From positions 17,915,013-17,979,012 of the forward strand of contig OY754333.1 in NCBI GenBank assembly GCA_963573305.1: a stretch of 64,000 bases of DNA, in the 5' to 3' direction. Origin of the DNA: Pyrrhosoma nymphula. Its lineage: Eukaryota > Arthropoda > Insecta > Odonata > Coenagrionidae. The position numbers were made by a program, and so were the translations under genes. The notes below the pieces were generated by a model. That model had not been told where the DNA came from and did no database searches. It worked only from the letters and a program-made list of their open reading frames with translations. Positions 9,780-22,009 of this stretch are shown one piece after another (the first letter of the stretch is position 1; the number at the start of each line of letters is the position of its first letter).

Positions 9780-12700
9780 CGACAAATAGGTTTAGATTTT
9801 TACAATATACAATACTACTAAGTTTTTGGAGTGTCACAGAGGGGACTTTCCCTTTCTGGTGACAGGTTTTGAATAGAGAGCGCTATTGGGATTGAAGGTG
9901 GACAAAATTACTCCTCTGTGTGTGCCCAATCCATCTAGTTCTTTTCTCTATCTTGTTCCATATAGTTCTTTCCTCTTCTGTCTCCTGTAAACGTTGGAGT
10001 TTTTCTTTAAAACAGTTTTTAAAAAATGATGAAGATGCATTACTTTGATTACTTTGCACTGACAGAGTGTTAAGCGCAAGTGTTTTGGGTGGCGAGAGGA
10101 GAAATCGAAATAGTTAATGATTGGAGGGAATGCATGCGGGCGGAAAGTTGCCTACAGCGCTGATAAGGGAGTGGGGTAGCAAACGCTAAGAGCGATGTCT
10201 CACTGGGACGGAGGACGAAAGAGATAAGATTGGGACTGATGATGTATGAAGGGAAGGGGTCGCGACCCGTTGCGGGTTTCCCAATTTTGTCCCCTGGGAG
10301 TAAAATTACCAATGTCTTACGAACCCGCAAAATTTCTCTCGTCCTTTGGCAAATCTCACCATCATCCCGCACCATCACCTCCGCATCTTTCACTCTTACT
10401 TCCCGCATCTGCTCATGGGGAAAAAAATGAGGGAGCCATTCCTGGAAGACCCTGTTCTTTTTGTGTGGGACGCGGTGACGATTTGGCCGGGGGGTGCAGG
10501 GGGGGTGCAGGCCTGAGACTCTTTTTAAAAATGGTGGTAGGCATCGCATCAGTGGGAGGGTAATAGCTAGGGGTCTGACAGTCGTGCCCCCATGCCTCTC
10601 TTTCTCCCTCCTGTTTTATTAATCGTCATGATTTCTTTTTATTTTTAATTCTCTGAAACTCCCCGAGACTAATATTCTTCCCCATTTGACCCGAGGGGTA
10701 CTTAAATGGGGGCTTATCTCCTCTATCGTCTCCAACCAACTCGCGGTCGTAATAAGCGTTATGTTCGCTGTTTTTTTTCTTCGTTCTTCGGGAGCGATTC
10801 CATGCCTACTTCACGACGGGTCGGAGGTGGCCTCTTGACTCGCGGTTGAACGCGGTTTTTTTGTTTCTTTTCCTTTTTTCCCGCTCCTTGCGGCTTGAGC
10901 CAAATCGTTACTTCTGCTATTACCTCATTTTCAAGCGCTTTCGCACCATGGATAGACTCTTCGTCTTGAAGAGAGTGAAGCTCTAAATAACATAACGAAG
11001 ATGGATATTCGTGGGCGGAACCAGTGCGTAAGTCTTGTTTGCGTGAGAAATTGTAATGATGTTGACTTGCTCGTGAGTAGAATTTTGTTTATTTGAAAAA
11101 AGGTCATGAAGCATTTTATGTTATACCTCCATGGAAAATGTTCCTCCACTATTATTGTTACTACTAGCTCCGAATATTCAATGTTCCTTCTTGAATGAGT
11201 GAGTTTCGTGAGTTACGTATGCCATTCATTTTTGAATTTTAACTACACTACTTTGAAGCTAAAAAGCAATTGAAGAATATTTTATCATTTCAACGGGTTA
11301 AAGTAAGATACTCATAACTTGTTTGAGGATGAAATTAATATTTGAGGTGAAGTTAACCATGTATATTGAAAGGACAAATACACATTTACCTAACGTTTAA
11401 GTTAGCTGTGCACCTTGATGATAAGTTTTTGTCCCTATAGGTCGGTAATGTATTTTATAATATCTCTTTCGTTATTTTCCCAAATAAACAAAACAGTTCA
11501 TTATTATTCCTTATATAATCTCTTGGGTTTTTCTTTTTATCTATAAATATGTTTCTTTCATAATTATTTTGTTTGTCCGATAATGTTAGGCTTATGACAT
11601 TGCTCCTGAAGTAGCCTTGGCTAGCGCCACCATCTTGACAAACGTAAAGCTTTTAAAGGAATCAATTGTAGCACCTTGCTTGACATAGCGTTTTTAAATA
11701 ATGGCCATAGCGAGGAATAATTTATTTTAAAAAGTTCTATTGTTTCGTGTAATGAATGAATAAATGAATAAGAATGTGAGTAAAACACCATGGCAATTTG
11801 GATGGTCTTAGTTTTTGGCCAAAAGACTTCTACGCTTCAAAATTAATTTTATTTTTTAATAGCATATAGTAATGACACACTGCCACTTTTGCTTAAATAG
11901 TGATTATCAGTGATGCTTAAAGGTAAATATATACATATTAGTTAGATATACATATTATAAATGCCCAGTTACCATGTAGACTTATATTTACCCAAGTGTA
12001 ACTTTCAACTACCGTTATTCCTGATGGATAAGTATTTCTAGTCTCAATATAGGTATTTTGACTTCACTATCTGACTATTTTGCTAATTATTCAAATTAAT
12101 TCGCTAAATTTTATGAAGAATATGACGTCCTAAAGGCACTCAAATTCTTCTCAGAGTTTATTTGGTGGTCGGCGACCGTGTTCCTCGTCAATCCGAGCAT
12201 AATGAACATCCAGCATGACTTGACTGCATTATTTCAATGATAAAACGCTCATCTATCTCCAGGGAGCGGGTGTGACCTGGCAAAAATCGCTAGGCTTCTC
12301 CGTATGGCAAACATTTACCCGCGGTCACAGAAATCTCGCGACTTCTCGAGTTGAAAAACTAATTTCAAGCAAATCACGTCCCCTTCATTAAAGCCGCCTC
12401 ATCCGACCTCCTCTTCTTCCTCTAGCCTTCCCCTTATCCCTTTCTCGTATCCCAGTCTCGCGAGCGGAGGTAATATTTCAAAAGTGCTCTCTCCCATTCT
12501 CAGAAATCCTTCCTCACTGCTTTACTTGGAGTTCCTTGCATTTACCACCCGCTTTATTATCTGGATCTCCTCCATAGTCTCCCAGACCCAAGTTAATGTC
12601 CTATTCCTCATCTCCGCCGTTGCTCCGCCCGAGATCGTCGCTGGTGCCCCGGTGGGAGCATTACGGTGCCGTAATTCGTTCGATGACAGCTCTCTCCCTC

Positions 12701-13310
12701 ATCTTACGCTTAGCGAAGGCCTTCCTATTACGATTCCCGCCTACATCCTCCAATTCCCATTAGTAATTTCTCCGTCCGTCCGATGCTGATTCTAAGCCCC
12801 CTTTCCTTGGAAATCCTAATCCTCATGCTCACGAAACAGAAGGGAACCAGGGAGATCTTAGATAACCCAGCGGGAGTGGTAGAATTGTTTTCTGGCTCTC
12901 TAACTGCTAAGTATACTTTGAGTTCCGTTTTAATACTAAAAATTTGTACTATTGTACACTTTATTATAAAATGAGACGGCTTTCTGATCGATAATGCATC
13001 TTTCAATGCCTGTTCACGGTGCAAATATATTGCATTCATCATGTTGAAATAAGTAACTCGGCATGAATACATACTTTATTGCTCCAAGCGGTTCAGTTTT
13101 TAATGCCATTTTCAAGAATAAAGTATCTCATAGAGTTACTTATAAATTAAAAATCTGCGACGGAACTCAATAGGAGTTCATCGTCGCGATTGAATTGACA
13201 GAGGCAGGAGACGGAGCCGAGACAAAATGAAATAACAAAAGCCTTTAACTGGGTTTGACTTCAAAATGAACAATTATATTTCAAAGAATATTACAAATCA
13301 ATTAAGTCCG
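9780..13310. other. No gene seen; includes two GC-richer skewed blocks
   Basis: Two GC-richer patches (about 10,070-10,870 and 12,360-12,800) alternate with AT-rich DNA. The first holds opposing frames (10070-10549 minus, 10246-10563 plus) and G-runs of six and seven at about 10,495-10,507. None shows a domain. Confidence 0.5.
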
Positions 13311-13319
13311 TAGACTAGA

Positions 13320-13700
13320 TACCGTGAATTATTGGTATAGATAGCACGTCTTCAGCAGAGATCAGCAGAGATCCGCGATGTGGTCGTCTCGGGGGTGCGA
13401 AGGAAAAAGTCTGTTCGCGGTACACTTTTTCAGCGTAGGCGGGGAAGTAGGTGACCAGTGAAGGAGTGGGGAGAGTAGGGGAGGTGGAATCACACCGTGG
13501 ATTGGTGGGAAAGTTCACAGGTCGACTTGGAGGTGTAGAAAAGATGGCAGCACCAGACCGAATCGTATATAAGTGCAGTGCTCGAGGTGACCAGAGCCAG
13601 GTCACGGCACTTGTCTCTTACACTCTCTTTGCGAGACCGACCGCGACAGTCTCCTGCGGTTTTTGAGTCTCCGAGGATTTCGAGTCTCGAGGTTTCGAGT
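13320..13700 (+). promoter_or_regulatory. GC-rich segment with TATA box; possible element 5' end or LTR
   Basis: A GC-rich block lies directly upstream of a LINE RT fragment. It contains CGTATATAAG (about 13,563-13,572), a good TATA match, and about 80 bases later GAGACCGACCGCGACAG, which resembles downstream promoter elements. GCAGAGATCAGCAGAGATC near 13,351-13,373 is a short tandem duplication. This could be the promoter region of a retroelement, including an LTR, or a host promoter. No second LTR or primer-binding site was seen, so the assignment is open. Confidence 0.3.
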
Positions 13701-13706
13701 ATGCCA

Positions 13707-13925
13707 AAAATTGGCACAAATCTTACGGGTTAGATGACGCCGTAATTTCCTGGATTGCAGAATTTTTAAGCAATCGCGTACAAATGGTTGTATTAGACGG
13801 CGCTACATCTAATTAAATGAAAGTCACATCAGACATTCCAAAGGGAAGTGTTATAGGCCCGGTTTTTTTCCTCGTTTATATTAACAATATCGCTGAAGTA
13901 GTTGAAAAGATGCCCTTGACATAAA
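13707..13925 (+). pseudogene. LINE reverse-transcriptase fragment
   Basis: In one frame the bases read KSYGLDDAVISWIAEFLSNR, then a stop in place of a sense codon near 13,815, then DIPKGSVIGPVFFLVYINNI. This matches the LINE RT palm region 'W...FL..R.Q.V.......G(V/I)PQGSVLGP.LF..YINDI', where PQGSVLGP (here PKGSVIGP) is motif B (family knowledge). The Q-to-K change and the stop show it is not functional. Neither fingers nor the Y-A-D-D motif C is visible nearby. It begins right after the palindrome TGCCAAAAATTGGCA (13,703-13,717). Confidence 0.75.
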
Positions 13926-13929
13926 TTGA

Positions 13930-14200
13930 AAATGACCTAATACACTGAAACCTGGGTCGGTTAGAGCAATGTTGAATCATACCTAGTTACTAACTTCAAT
14001 AAACAGAATATAAAATGATTTCCACATGGTAACATTTCCTTATATAAACAGGTCTCAGTTTATAATAAAGTAAGGAAAATCAGTTTTCTTTTTCACATTA
14101 TAGTATTTATGGCACTTACTTTCAATTCCACATCAATAATGAAATTTTTAAATTAATTTATTGGCGCTGACTAACCTAGGATATTTTTATAATCCTGTGG
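13930..14200. other. No gene seen
   Basis: AT-rich spacer, no recognisable feature. Confidence 0.5.
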
Positions 14201-14204
14201 TAGA

Positions 14205-14280
14205 CAATGCACTCACGCTCGAGATTGAATTCAAAGCCGCGACCCTTATGTTGCCACGCCGACACGTTACCGACATGGGT
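14205..14280 (-). mobile_element. tRNA-like SINE head, degenerate
   Basis: On the minus strand GTGTCGGCGTGGCAACA (about 14,251-14,267), then AAGGGTCGCGG and TTTGAATTCAATC (14,223-14,236), resembles the A box, variable and B-box layout of SINE heads, whose usual form is GGTCGCGGGTTCGAATCC. The B box is mutated. No cloverleaf or CCA end was found, so it is not a tRNA gene. Confidence 0.4.
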
Positions 14281-14289
14281 TGGGAGGAA

Positions 14290-16755
14290 GTATTTTATAA
14301 CCTTCTTCCGATACATTTTACGAATCCAGTATGTTAGCATTCCTGTTTGTCAATTTTGACCCTCAAAACGGGGATATTACGTGCTATTTTTATTAATGTA
14401 TTGTTGTTAGGTTTCGTTGAATCGGAGTCTACGTCATTATCGTACAGATATCGTACTCTCTCCGGTTTATTTTTCCTCATATTTTGCTTGCATTTTCTAA
14501 AACCTGCACCTAGCGCTACCTGAAACAAATAGTTCAATAATAATCTGTCCGCTGTCTATGGCAGACTACCTAGTATTTGCATATTTGGTCTATTGTTGGG
14601 CTATGTAGTCTAAAAAATGTTTGTTTGAGTCCAGTAGAATAGCTGCTTTATTGCCTCCAACTTCTTATAAATGCTTAGCAAATGACAAAAAATAATTTTT
14701 TCTTTCTATTTATTTTCAGGTAAGTTCCAGCAGAACATATCTTCCACCTGCGTGTTGTGGTTGACAGGAAACTATATCCTTACGTGAGTGGAATCATTGC
14801 TATTATTTAATGTTTTGTAATGAACTATTTGTCTTTATCCAGCGTGTGATACGTTGAAAGCGATGAATATATAAACAATTTTATGATTGCACTAAATCTT
14901 GTGAAAAGATTGCTAGAATAAAATTCCTAAATTCTTCAACAATAAAGGTGAAATATGCCAAGCGTTTTTATTGAGATAAAGAGAATTTAATAATTGGCAT
15001 AAGCTATGTAGTACATCACTGCATCAGCTGAGTTATTGAATGGGTATCGCTAAGGTTAGAGTGAATGTAAATTTTCTGTGACGCCGGCAGAATCACTTAA
15101 ACAATAATGGACGATTCTACACTTTTCTGGTATTTTGCTTGGGATGGGAGGATTATATTACATTTGAAAACATGTTAGCCTAAATGTTTGGTCAAAATTT
15201 ATTAAATTTAGTATAGTTATTATACTATTTCTAAGATTTTTTCTCCTATAGCTTCTCTATACCAGAGAAATTATCCAGGAAACATGTCGGGTGAGATAAG
15301 TTTTCTCTCGAACAAATCCCTTACTTTTTACCCTCGTTATTAGATAAGGAAGTTGAGCCATTCAAATAACAGTAAGCCCTTCTTTGCTGGAGAGTTAAAC
15401 AGAAATTAATCACGCATTAACACATCTCTGTTTGCCAATAAATATGAAATGGAGTCGAATTATAAAGACGTCTTTTATCAATGTCTTGCAATATTGTTCA
15501 TTTTTATGAAACAGTAACGCTTTAGCTGATTTTACGTAATATTTTCAAGAGAAATGATTGGCAATGGGAGAACTTACTATCAATCTATCATGAAAATTAA
15601 TAATAGCATTTTATATATATTTTCATATTTCGTTCTGACTGCATGTGCTGTGGACATGCTGGGCCTGTTAAGCTCCTGAGATTGTGTTTAAACTTCCGAC
15701 GAAGCAGTAGAAGTTTTCGAAGTAAGAAACGACTCCGCTGGGGACCCATGATAGCTTTATTTCGGCTTTCAACTCTACCCTCCTGCGACCTCTTGTTTAA
15801 AAATTCGTATAGAGTTGGCGTTGATACACCAAGGATTCCAATCCAAACGAGTGAAAAAGAATTAAAATAAAGCCACCCATTGAAAGACTGAGAAAGAGTA
15901 AGCGAGGAGTAACCGGAGACTCGAGGGAAAGCTGAACTTCTTTAATATTTTCAGAATGCTCAGTTTTATCTCCGGCCGAGTTGGCGTCATCGCTCGACTT
16001 TATTTTTTATGTTCGCCTGCTTCTGGTGAAAGTCGTGCAATAATTCTAGGGAACGTTAATTCTACACTTTATCTTATTCCAAGCAGCGATACTATTGCAA
16101 GAGCGACGATGATAGATCTATTCCACTGATGCCAAAACTGAAATATTTTAATCTTATGTTACTGTTTTATTATTTGTGACAGCATAGATTAATTTATCAC
16201 AGGATAAGATAAAGAATTATTTGTTTTGACTTCATCGCGCTTTCTCTTTTTATTGACGTAAGAAAAATACAGTATGTATGTATTAACAGTATAAAATGCA
16301 AGCAAGGAACAAAAAGAATAATTAATTTTTTTAAAGTTATGCTTAGCAGCTTCAAAACGATGCAAACGCATACCGCTTATCAACATTTGCGACTTATTGC
16401 AAAAATCGATAAAAATAGAAATATGCTCTAGTAAGTTTATGAATAGTCTTTCTCTTATGCTACTAAGTAATGTGCAATTATTCAGGAATATTATACTTTT
16501 TTAAAAACAACTGAGTATCTATGTATCTTTGGGGAGTTAAAATCCTTTTTACCAGCTCATTCGCGAGAGTTTTTCTCATTTTCCTCTGATTTTTGCTTCT
16601 ATTCGTTCCTTTTGGACCCAAGGCTTTCGTTACAAACGAATATTGGCATTACAAGTAGTGTAGTCAGTGAATAATTATGAAAATATAAATTGGCGTTATG
16701 ACATAATTTAAGACAGTAAATTACATTTTCTTGTAATTGCAAATTACTAACATAA
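14290..16755. other. No gene seen
   Basis: AT-rich DNA; open frames at 14334-14537, 15643-15870 and 16189-16386 are short and carry no domain. Confidence 0.5.
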
Positions 16756-16767
16756 ATCATTCATTAT

Positions 16768-16925
16768 ACAGGGTGTTTCAGGAGGAAAGCGCAATACTTC
16801 TGGAGGAGGTTAGGGACGTTATTTTAAGCATTTTTTGTCCAATGAACATGGGGTCGCAACTCCTTAGCTACCGAGCTATGGCAACGAAAACAGTTTGTCA
16901 AAAGCATTCTGCAGTTATCATGAAA
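16768..16925 (+). repeat. Possible dispersed repeat starting ACAGGGTGTTTC
   Basis: ACAGGGTGTTTCAGGAGGAA at 16,768 followed by GGGGTCGCAACTCC and TAGCTACCGAGCTATGGCAA has the look of a dispersed arthropod repeat that opens with ACAGGGTGT. Only one end is visible and no partner occurs in the window, so the class and right border are unknown. Confidence 0.3.
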
Positions 16926-19035
16926 ACCCCCAAAAGCAGTGGAATCCAGAAATACTTACAAAGAAAAACTGGTCTAAATTGTACTTTGAGTTTGTGTCTT
17001 TCTTTTTCTGCCAAAATTTACGCAGATTGCTTACATTTTCTAAAATGGTAACTGAAATTGTCAATATTTTTCTTCTTCCAAAAATTAGTTTTTATAATAA
17101 CTTTTTTATTTTGAGATATACGAAAAGGTTAATAGATTCATAAAAATTGGAAAATTTAATTTAATTTCCATCACTGGTAAAATTATTTTCATATCTTAAT
17201 TTTTAGCGAAGATATGGCATCTTAAACGGTACCGTTACATGAGCACATTTTTCGACGGCCCTCTTCCATGCATGGAACTGATATTGATTTACCGATAAAG
17301 ACAATTACCTTCACCAATCTAAGCTTGAGTACATATTTTGAAACGTTGTGAAAAGAATAACCAACCAATGAAACCCAAATTTAGGTGTTTTTGTGAACCA
17401 AATGAAGTAAACAATCAAGCGGCAACAAAGATCTCAAGTGGAGATTATCTCCATGGATTAATTGTCGATCACTGGCGCTGACTTTACCCCGTCGCCACCG
17501 GTGCCGACAACCTTTTTTTTGATAACCTTTAGCCGTACATCCATGTTTTGTTTACAAATCCTGTATTTTTAGAATGTAATATTTTTTTACAAAGCAAAAG
17601 TCACTGATAGAACTTGAATTTTGCAGCGTTTGTTAAATAATGATTCAACAGAGTGAAATATTTGGATTTCATAGGCTTACAGTTAATCTTTAAAGTTATA
17701 AAATAAGCTATCATATAATTATAAATTTTGGGATTATGATTTGCAGTTTTTTATGATATACTTATGGCAGCGTGTCATCCCTCAAGATCCAACTTGGAAC
17801 TCTATGTGGAAAATTTTCCTCTTTCCAACTTTTCGTTTATAGCCGATGAAATTGCCATTCTATTTTGATACTTGACCGGTTCATATGGATCTATTTGACC
17901 GTTTCCCTACATCGTTTGACCGTGTCATAAACCATGACTATATGTGGCCACGTCTGCTCTTTATGATTCCATTGTTTTCTTTTTTAAAAGCTCCTGTAAT
18001 TTAGGAGGCCTAGAGCGAGAATGGCATCCCCACCGGTGAACATACGACGCGTAATGGCCGAGGAACATTTTACGTCGCATTGGACTGAAACACATTTTTA
18101 ATCAAAGAACAATTCGCACGCGCCCTCCACATCAATCAAGTGAGGAAAATGAACTGGAGTGACCTTTTTTTCTCCATTTGCGATAATTTTGAAATTTTTA
18201 TTACGGAAACGACCATTGTACGTTTTTTTGAGTTTCTGGCTGGATTTGAGAATTTGACTGGATTCTCAGTTCTCGGACTGGAAAGGTTGGTGTCATTGCA
18301 CCGAATAATTTTATTCAAGCAAAAGCCCATGTTGGGAATGCCCTGGACTTTGAGTTTTTAGTATTCATATATTTCCAAAGATTCCTTTTGCTCTTAAAAG
18401 GGAAGATTCTGCGGTTCAATTTTTATCAGTTGCTCACTACTTAAGTCCCAAGTTAAAATTTTCATCGTCACGGAGGAATGAGGAAGTTGGCTGGAAGAAA
18501 AATAGTACTAACATGGATTAGGTAAAAAGAAAAATATGCTGGAAAAACAACTGGTTGTGCGTGAAAAGTTTTAAATTATTATTTAAGGCCTCTCTGCTAG
18601 TTGGGGTAACCACTGTCAGGACTGTGCACTAGCCTCTCAATTGCTGGATGGGATATCTTTTTTCTGAATATCTGAAAGATCGATTATTTAATTTTTTAAA
18701 CCATAGTTACTATATTTATTGAAAATATTTATGGCAAAGTGAGCTTGTTAAAAACGCGCTGTGTTTATGCGAAGAAAAACATTCATTTGAGACTTTACCG
18801 TTTGAGGCAGTGCTTATGAAATGTATTAAAGAGAAAAATATGCCAGTGTAAGGATTAAACAAAGTTGAAGAAAAGGAACTATGCTAAAAAATAAAATCTT
18901 GCCTGACTGCAAAAATAAAATATTTATTTTTGTGAAATGTTTGGTTCCGCTGTATAAAATGGCTATTCAGAAACAGGGTTTTTCAAAACACTAGGTATAG
19001 ATTAATATGAGCTAACGTAATTCATCATCGCATCG
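16926..19035. other. No gene seen
   Basis: AT-rich, unique. Overlapping frames on both strands at 18136-18361 have no recognisable domain. Confidence 0.5.
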
Positions 19036-19039
19036 GTCG

Positions 19040-19525
19040 TTTAATCCTAAAATTGGTTGACTGCAGCTCTTCACCCTTCCCTATGTAAAGCTAGTTCCCT
19101 TACTCCCGGGTAGATTTTCATATGTACTTCCTTATCCCCTTTATTTGGTCTGTGTAATTATTCTTTGGCCTTCTTCTTGGTACCCATCCGCCTTTTTATC
19201 CTTAAATTATATTCTTCACAAACCCATTATGCCTCAAAATGTGCCCAATCAATCTGGTTCTCCTTTCTTCGATAGCGCTCCATTTGGTCCTTTCTTCTTC
19301 CACTCTTCTGTATACTTCTTCATTTCTAATTTTACCCGTCCATTTGACGTTTAACATCTTCCTTCAACACCAGATTTTGAATGCTTATAATATTTTCTGG
19401 CCTAATTTTCCTAAGGTCGACTTTTCCGATCCATAGAGTGCCACTCTCCACACGGATATTTTCACGTAATGTTTCCTATTTCATAGTCCTATCTTCTTTG
19501 AACACTGTTGTAACGTTACTGGTGC
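19040..19525 (-). pseudogene. LINE family A, ORF2 C-terminus
   Basis: The reverse complement reads, across several frame breaks, an ALYGSE-like block, then AFKIWC, MLNVKWTGKIRNEEVYRRVE, EERTKWSAIEERRTRLIGHI, LRHNGF and ELQSTNFRIKR near the end. The series 'AFE.WC.RRMLK..W.D...NEEV......R..W..I..R....GH.LRH' is the conserved tail that follows the RT domain in a group of insect LINEs (family knowledge). The order and the GGAAGTACATATGAAAA-GGGAGTAAGGGAACT-CTGCAGTCAA nucleotide blocks recur in the copies at 27.5, 29.85 and 34.3 kb. Stops and shifts make it a pseudogene. The plus-strand frames 19145-19354 and 19239-19436 are shadows. Confidence 0.72.
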
Positions 19526-19529
19526 AAGG

Positions 19530-21075
19530 TAAATAAAAATGGACAGAAAGTATCATGCGGTGCATGAATCCCTGCTCTGTAGGCAAAGAATAGAACACAA
19601 CAGGCTAAAGAAGTTTTCCGTTAATCGACGTGCTAAAACGGACGTGAACATGTTTCGACCGTCAAATTACGAAACACCGCTTTCTGTCCCCCCTCATCAA
19701 GGAACAACATCCCTCACATTATCAAATAATACACTCTGACCCCATCTTCCTCATCCCTCAGGCGGCAACCGCCAAACCCTTTCTCTCTCCACCGCCTTCC
19801 CAACCCTCCGCACTACATACAGTCTTCCCTCTCACTCAAAACATACCGTGCAAGGCTTTAATATAGACGCATAAATCTTGATTCCATCCTCTCGGCGGGT
19901 AACCTCCTTTTGTCCTCCACCTCACTCTCTTCCCTCGCACATATAAACCCTTTTTCACAATCTTCACTCCTCTATTGTCCTCCCTCCTCCCCTGTCTGTT
20001 TCACCCCTCCCACCCATTCTCTTTCTTCTCTCATATCCTTTTGACCCCGAGGCCCCTTCCCTTTATTCCTTTTTTCCCTGCATCTCTCTCTCTCTCTCTC
20101 TCCCTCTCTCTGTCGCTCTCTGGACCAACTCTTGTGTTCTTTCAACTTGTCTTAGACTTCACTTCCCACCATTCTGTTAGTGGGATGACAGGATTGCAAC
20201 CGGTAGATGTGCGATTTCTTCCCAGGAGCTCAAAGTTAATTTCCGGAAATACACGAATGTCTTGTAATATGAAATTTGCATCAAATAAAAGAGTAAAAAT
20301 TTTGTGTTTTTTGGAACTCTTAAGACCCTCATCAGTCCCACATCTACTTTAGATAAAACCTTTAGAAATAATCTAGTTTTCAGATTTTTTCACCTGGTTT
20401 TGATGGCATATTTAGACGTTCACTTTCCAGATTTGACAAGATAGATTTCCTTAAATAATGTTGATTTTCAAGGAGTGATAAATATGTAAAAAAGTACTGA
20501 TATTGCTATACGTGTGCACGGAATTTGGTGGATATAGGAAAGTTTAAAGTGAGTGAAAAAACTATTCTCAGCTGGCGAGCCTAAAGCGCACATTTACCAA
20601 GAGTAAAGGACGTAAATTTTTACTCCTCTAAATTGATTATATCTTAAATTATTAGTATAATAGAAATTTATGAACCAAATGTGGAAAATAAGAGGTAGGT
20701 ACTGGATTTGCAGTGGATCTTGTCAGGTTTTTGAAAGCATTAAAAATGCTACGAGTATTATTTACTTGCTGACGTATGTAAAAAGGTTCTGAACTCATGT
20801 TCGTAGTTTCCTCACATTCTTTGAAAACTCTGCCCCCACGTAAGTACTAGTTACTTATGATTAAAAATATTTTTTCTATTTATAACGCAAATTTTTCATC
20901 GTGAAAATAAAATGAAATTCAGGGAAACAGCAAATCTGTATAAAAAAACTGATTTCAACTGTTAACGGATGTAACACTGATTTTGGGAATAAAACTTCGT
21001 AACTGCTATTTTAAAAATGTTCCATGATCGCCGAAAACAGCACTTTATGGCCATTGCATCGGGTTATTAAACAAT
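19530..21075. other. No gene; pyrimidine-rich block with (CT)n
   Basis: From about 19,740 to 20,160 the plus strand is strongly pyrimidine-rich. The 125-residue frame at 19975-20352 is a low-complexity product of it. The remainder is AT-rich. Confidence 0.5.
20083..20102 (+). repeat. (TC)n microsatellite
   Basis: Ten perfect TC units, continued by imperfect CT-rich sequence to about 20,118. Confidence 0.9.
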
Positions 21076-21079
21076 CAAC

Positions 21080-21150
21080 AACGGTCGAGCACACATAACC
21101 ATGCCCTATCCACTCCAGGCGGGACTCGAGCCTGCAACCTCATATTGCAT
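21080..21150 (-). mobile_element. tRNA-like SINE fragment with B box
   Basis: Read on the minus strand, AGGTTGCAGGCTCGAGTCCC ends at about 21,120 and contains GGCTCGAGTCC, a close match to the pol III B box GGTTCRANTCC. It is followed by GCCTGGAGTGGATAGG. I cannot place a convincing A box, so this is called a SINE remnant with low confidence. Confidence 0.4.
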
Positions 21151-21684
21151 TTTTCATATTCCCACGCATAGCAGTCAAAATATAGCGCGATACTAATATT
21201 TAAAACCAAACCTCACTTTTCGTCCCTTCTCTCTTCTAATTCCTTTCTGGTACCGTGAAAGTTTCGAGGTGACACGGAGGGTAGTGCTTTGACTCAGCAC
21301 TTTATATCTAGAACTAAGGAAATCGACGAAATTGGTGAGATTGAGAATAGCCAGACTGAAAGGTAGATACACCGCTTCTTCCCGCGCTTGATTATTATAA
21401 TTTTTTACTGAACAAATTAAATTCAGGTAGACTTAGAATCAGGTGGAACATTATTAATACCCTGGCATTATTACAAAAGCGTGCATGCAAATTAGAAATG
21501 ACATTTCAATATCATAGTCACACACAGCACTAAAATATTAAAAGATAAAGCGAAAAAAGAACTATATAGCCTTATTTTACTATGGTCAAATCCTTTTTAT
21601 AATTAGTGAATAATTCATGTTGGCTCTTTAATTTATGTTACGATGAATAAATGTTATGATAAACCGATTGAATAGATGATAAAA

Positions 21685-22005
21685 GTTTGTGGAAAGGTGC
21701 TCCGGTAATGGACATATATGAAAGGAGTGAGCTTCATTGGTTCATCCATGTTGAGAGAATGGATAAGAAGCAAACAACGAATCATATTTATGATTAGGAG
21801 TGAATGGTGCAAAAGAAAGGAGTAGCTACTAGTAGGAGGAGTAGTGTGTGAATTTGGTGGAAGGTACTCTAAACAAAAGTAATATTAGGAGAATTAATAT
21901 GAGGATGTTTGCATGAGGAAATGACTGAGAAAACGAGATATGCAAGGATAGGACAGTACGGAAAATGTTTTAAACCAGATTCAGCTTTACATGCCTATTA
22001 CCAAG
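21685..22005 (+). pseudogene. LINE family B, ORF2 C-terminus
   Basis: The bases read IHVERMDKKQTTNHIYD (about 21,738-21,790), a W-W block (about 21,860), and later CLHEEMTEKTRYARIGQYGK before a decayed end near 21,985. This corresponds to the 'GHVQRMD..R..K.IYE ... R.W......CM.....RD...W' tail found also at 4.6, 43.2 and 45.6 kb. Stops interrupt every frame. RT motifs are absent, as in all the other copies of this family here. Confidence 0.62.
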
Positions 22006-22009
22006 AATA

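Noticed and set aside
10070..10549. 159-codon minus frame opposed by plus-strand frames
   Set aside because: Stop-poor GC-rich block open on both strands; no recognisable motif.
11607..11625. CCTGAAG followed by TAGCC-TT-GGCTA stem
   Set aside because: The first box is incomplete and no GAAA follows; probably a chance short palindrome.
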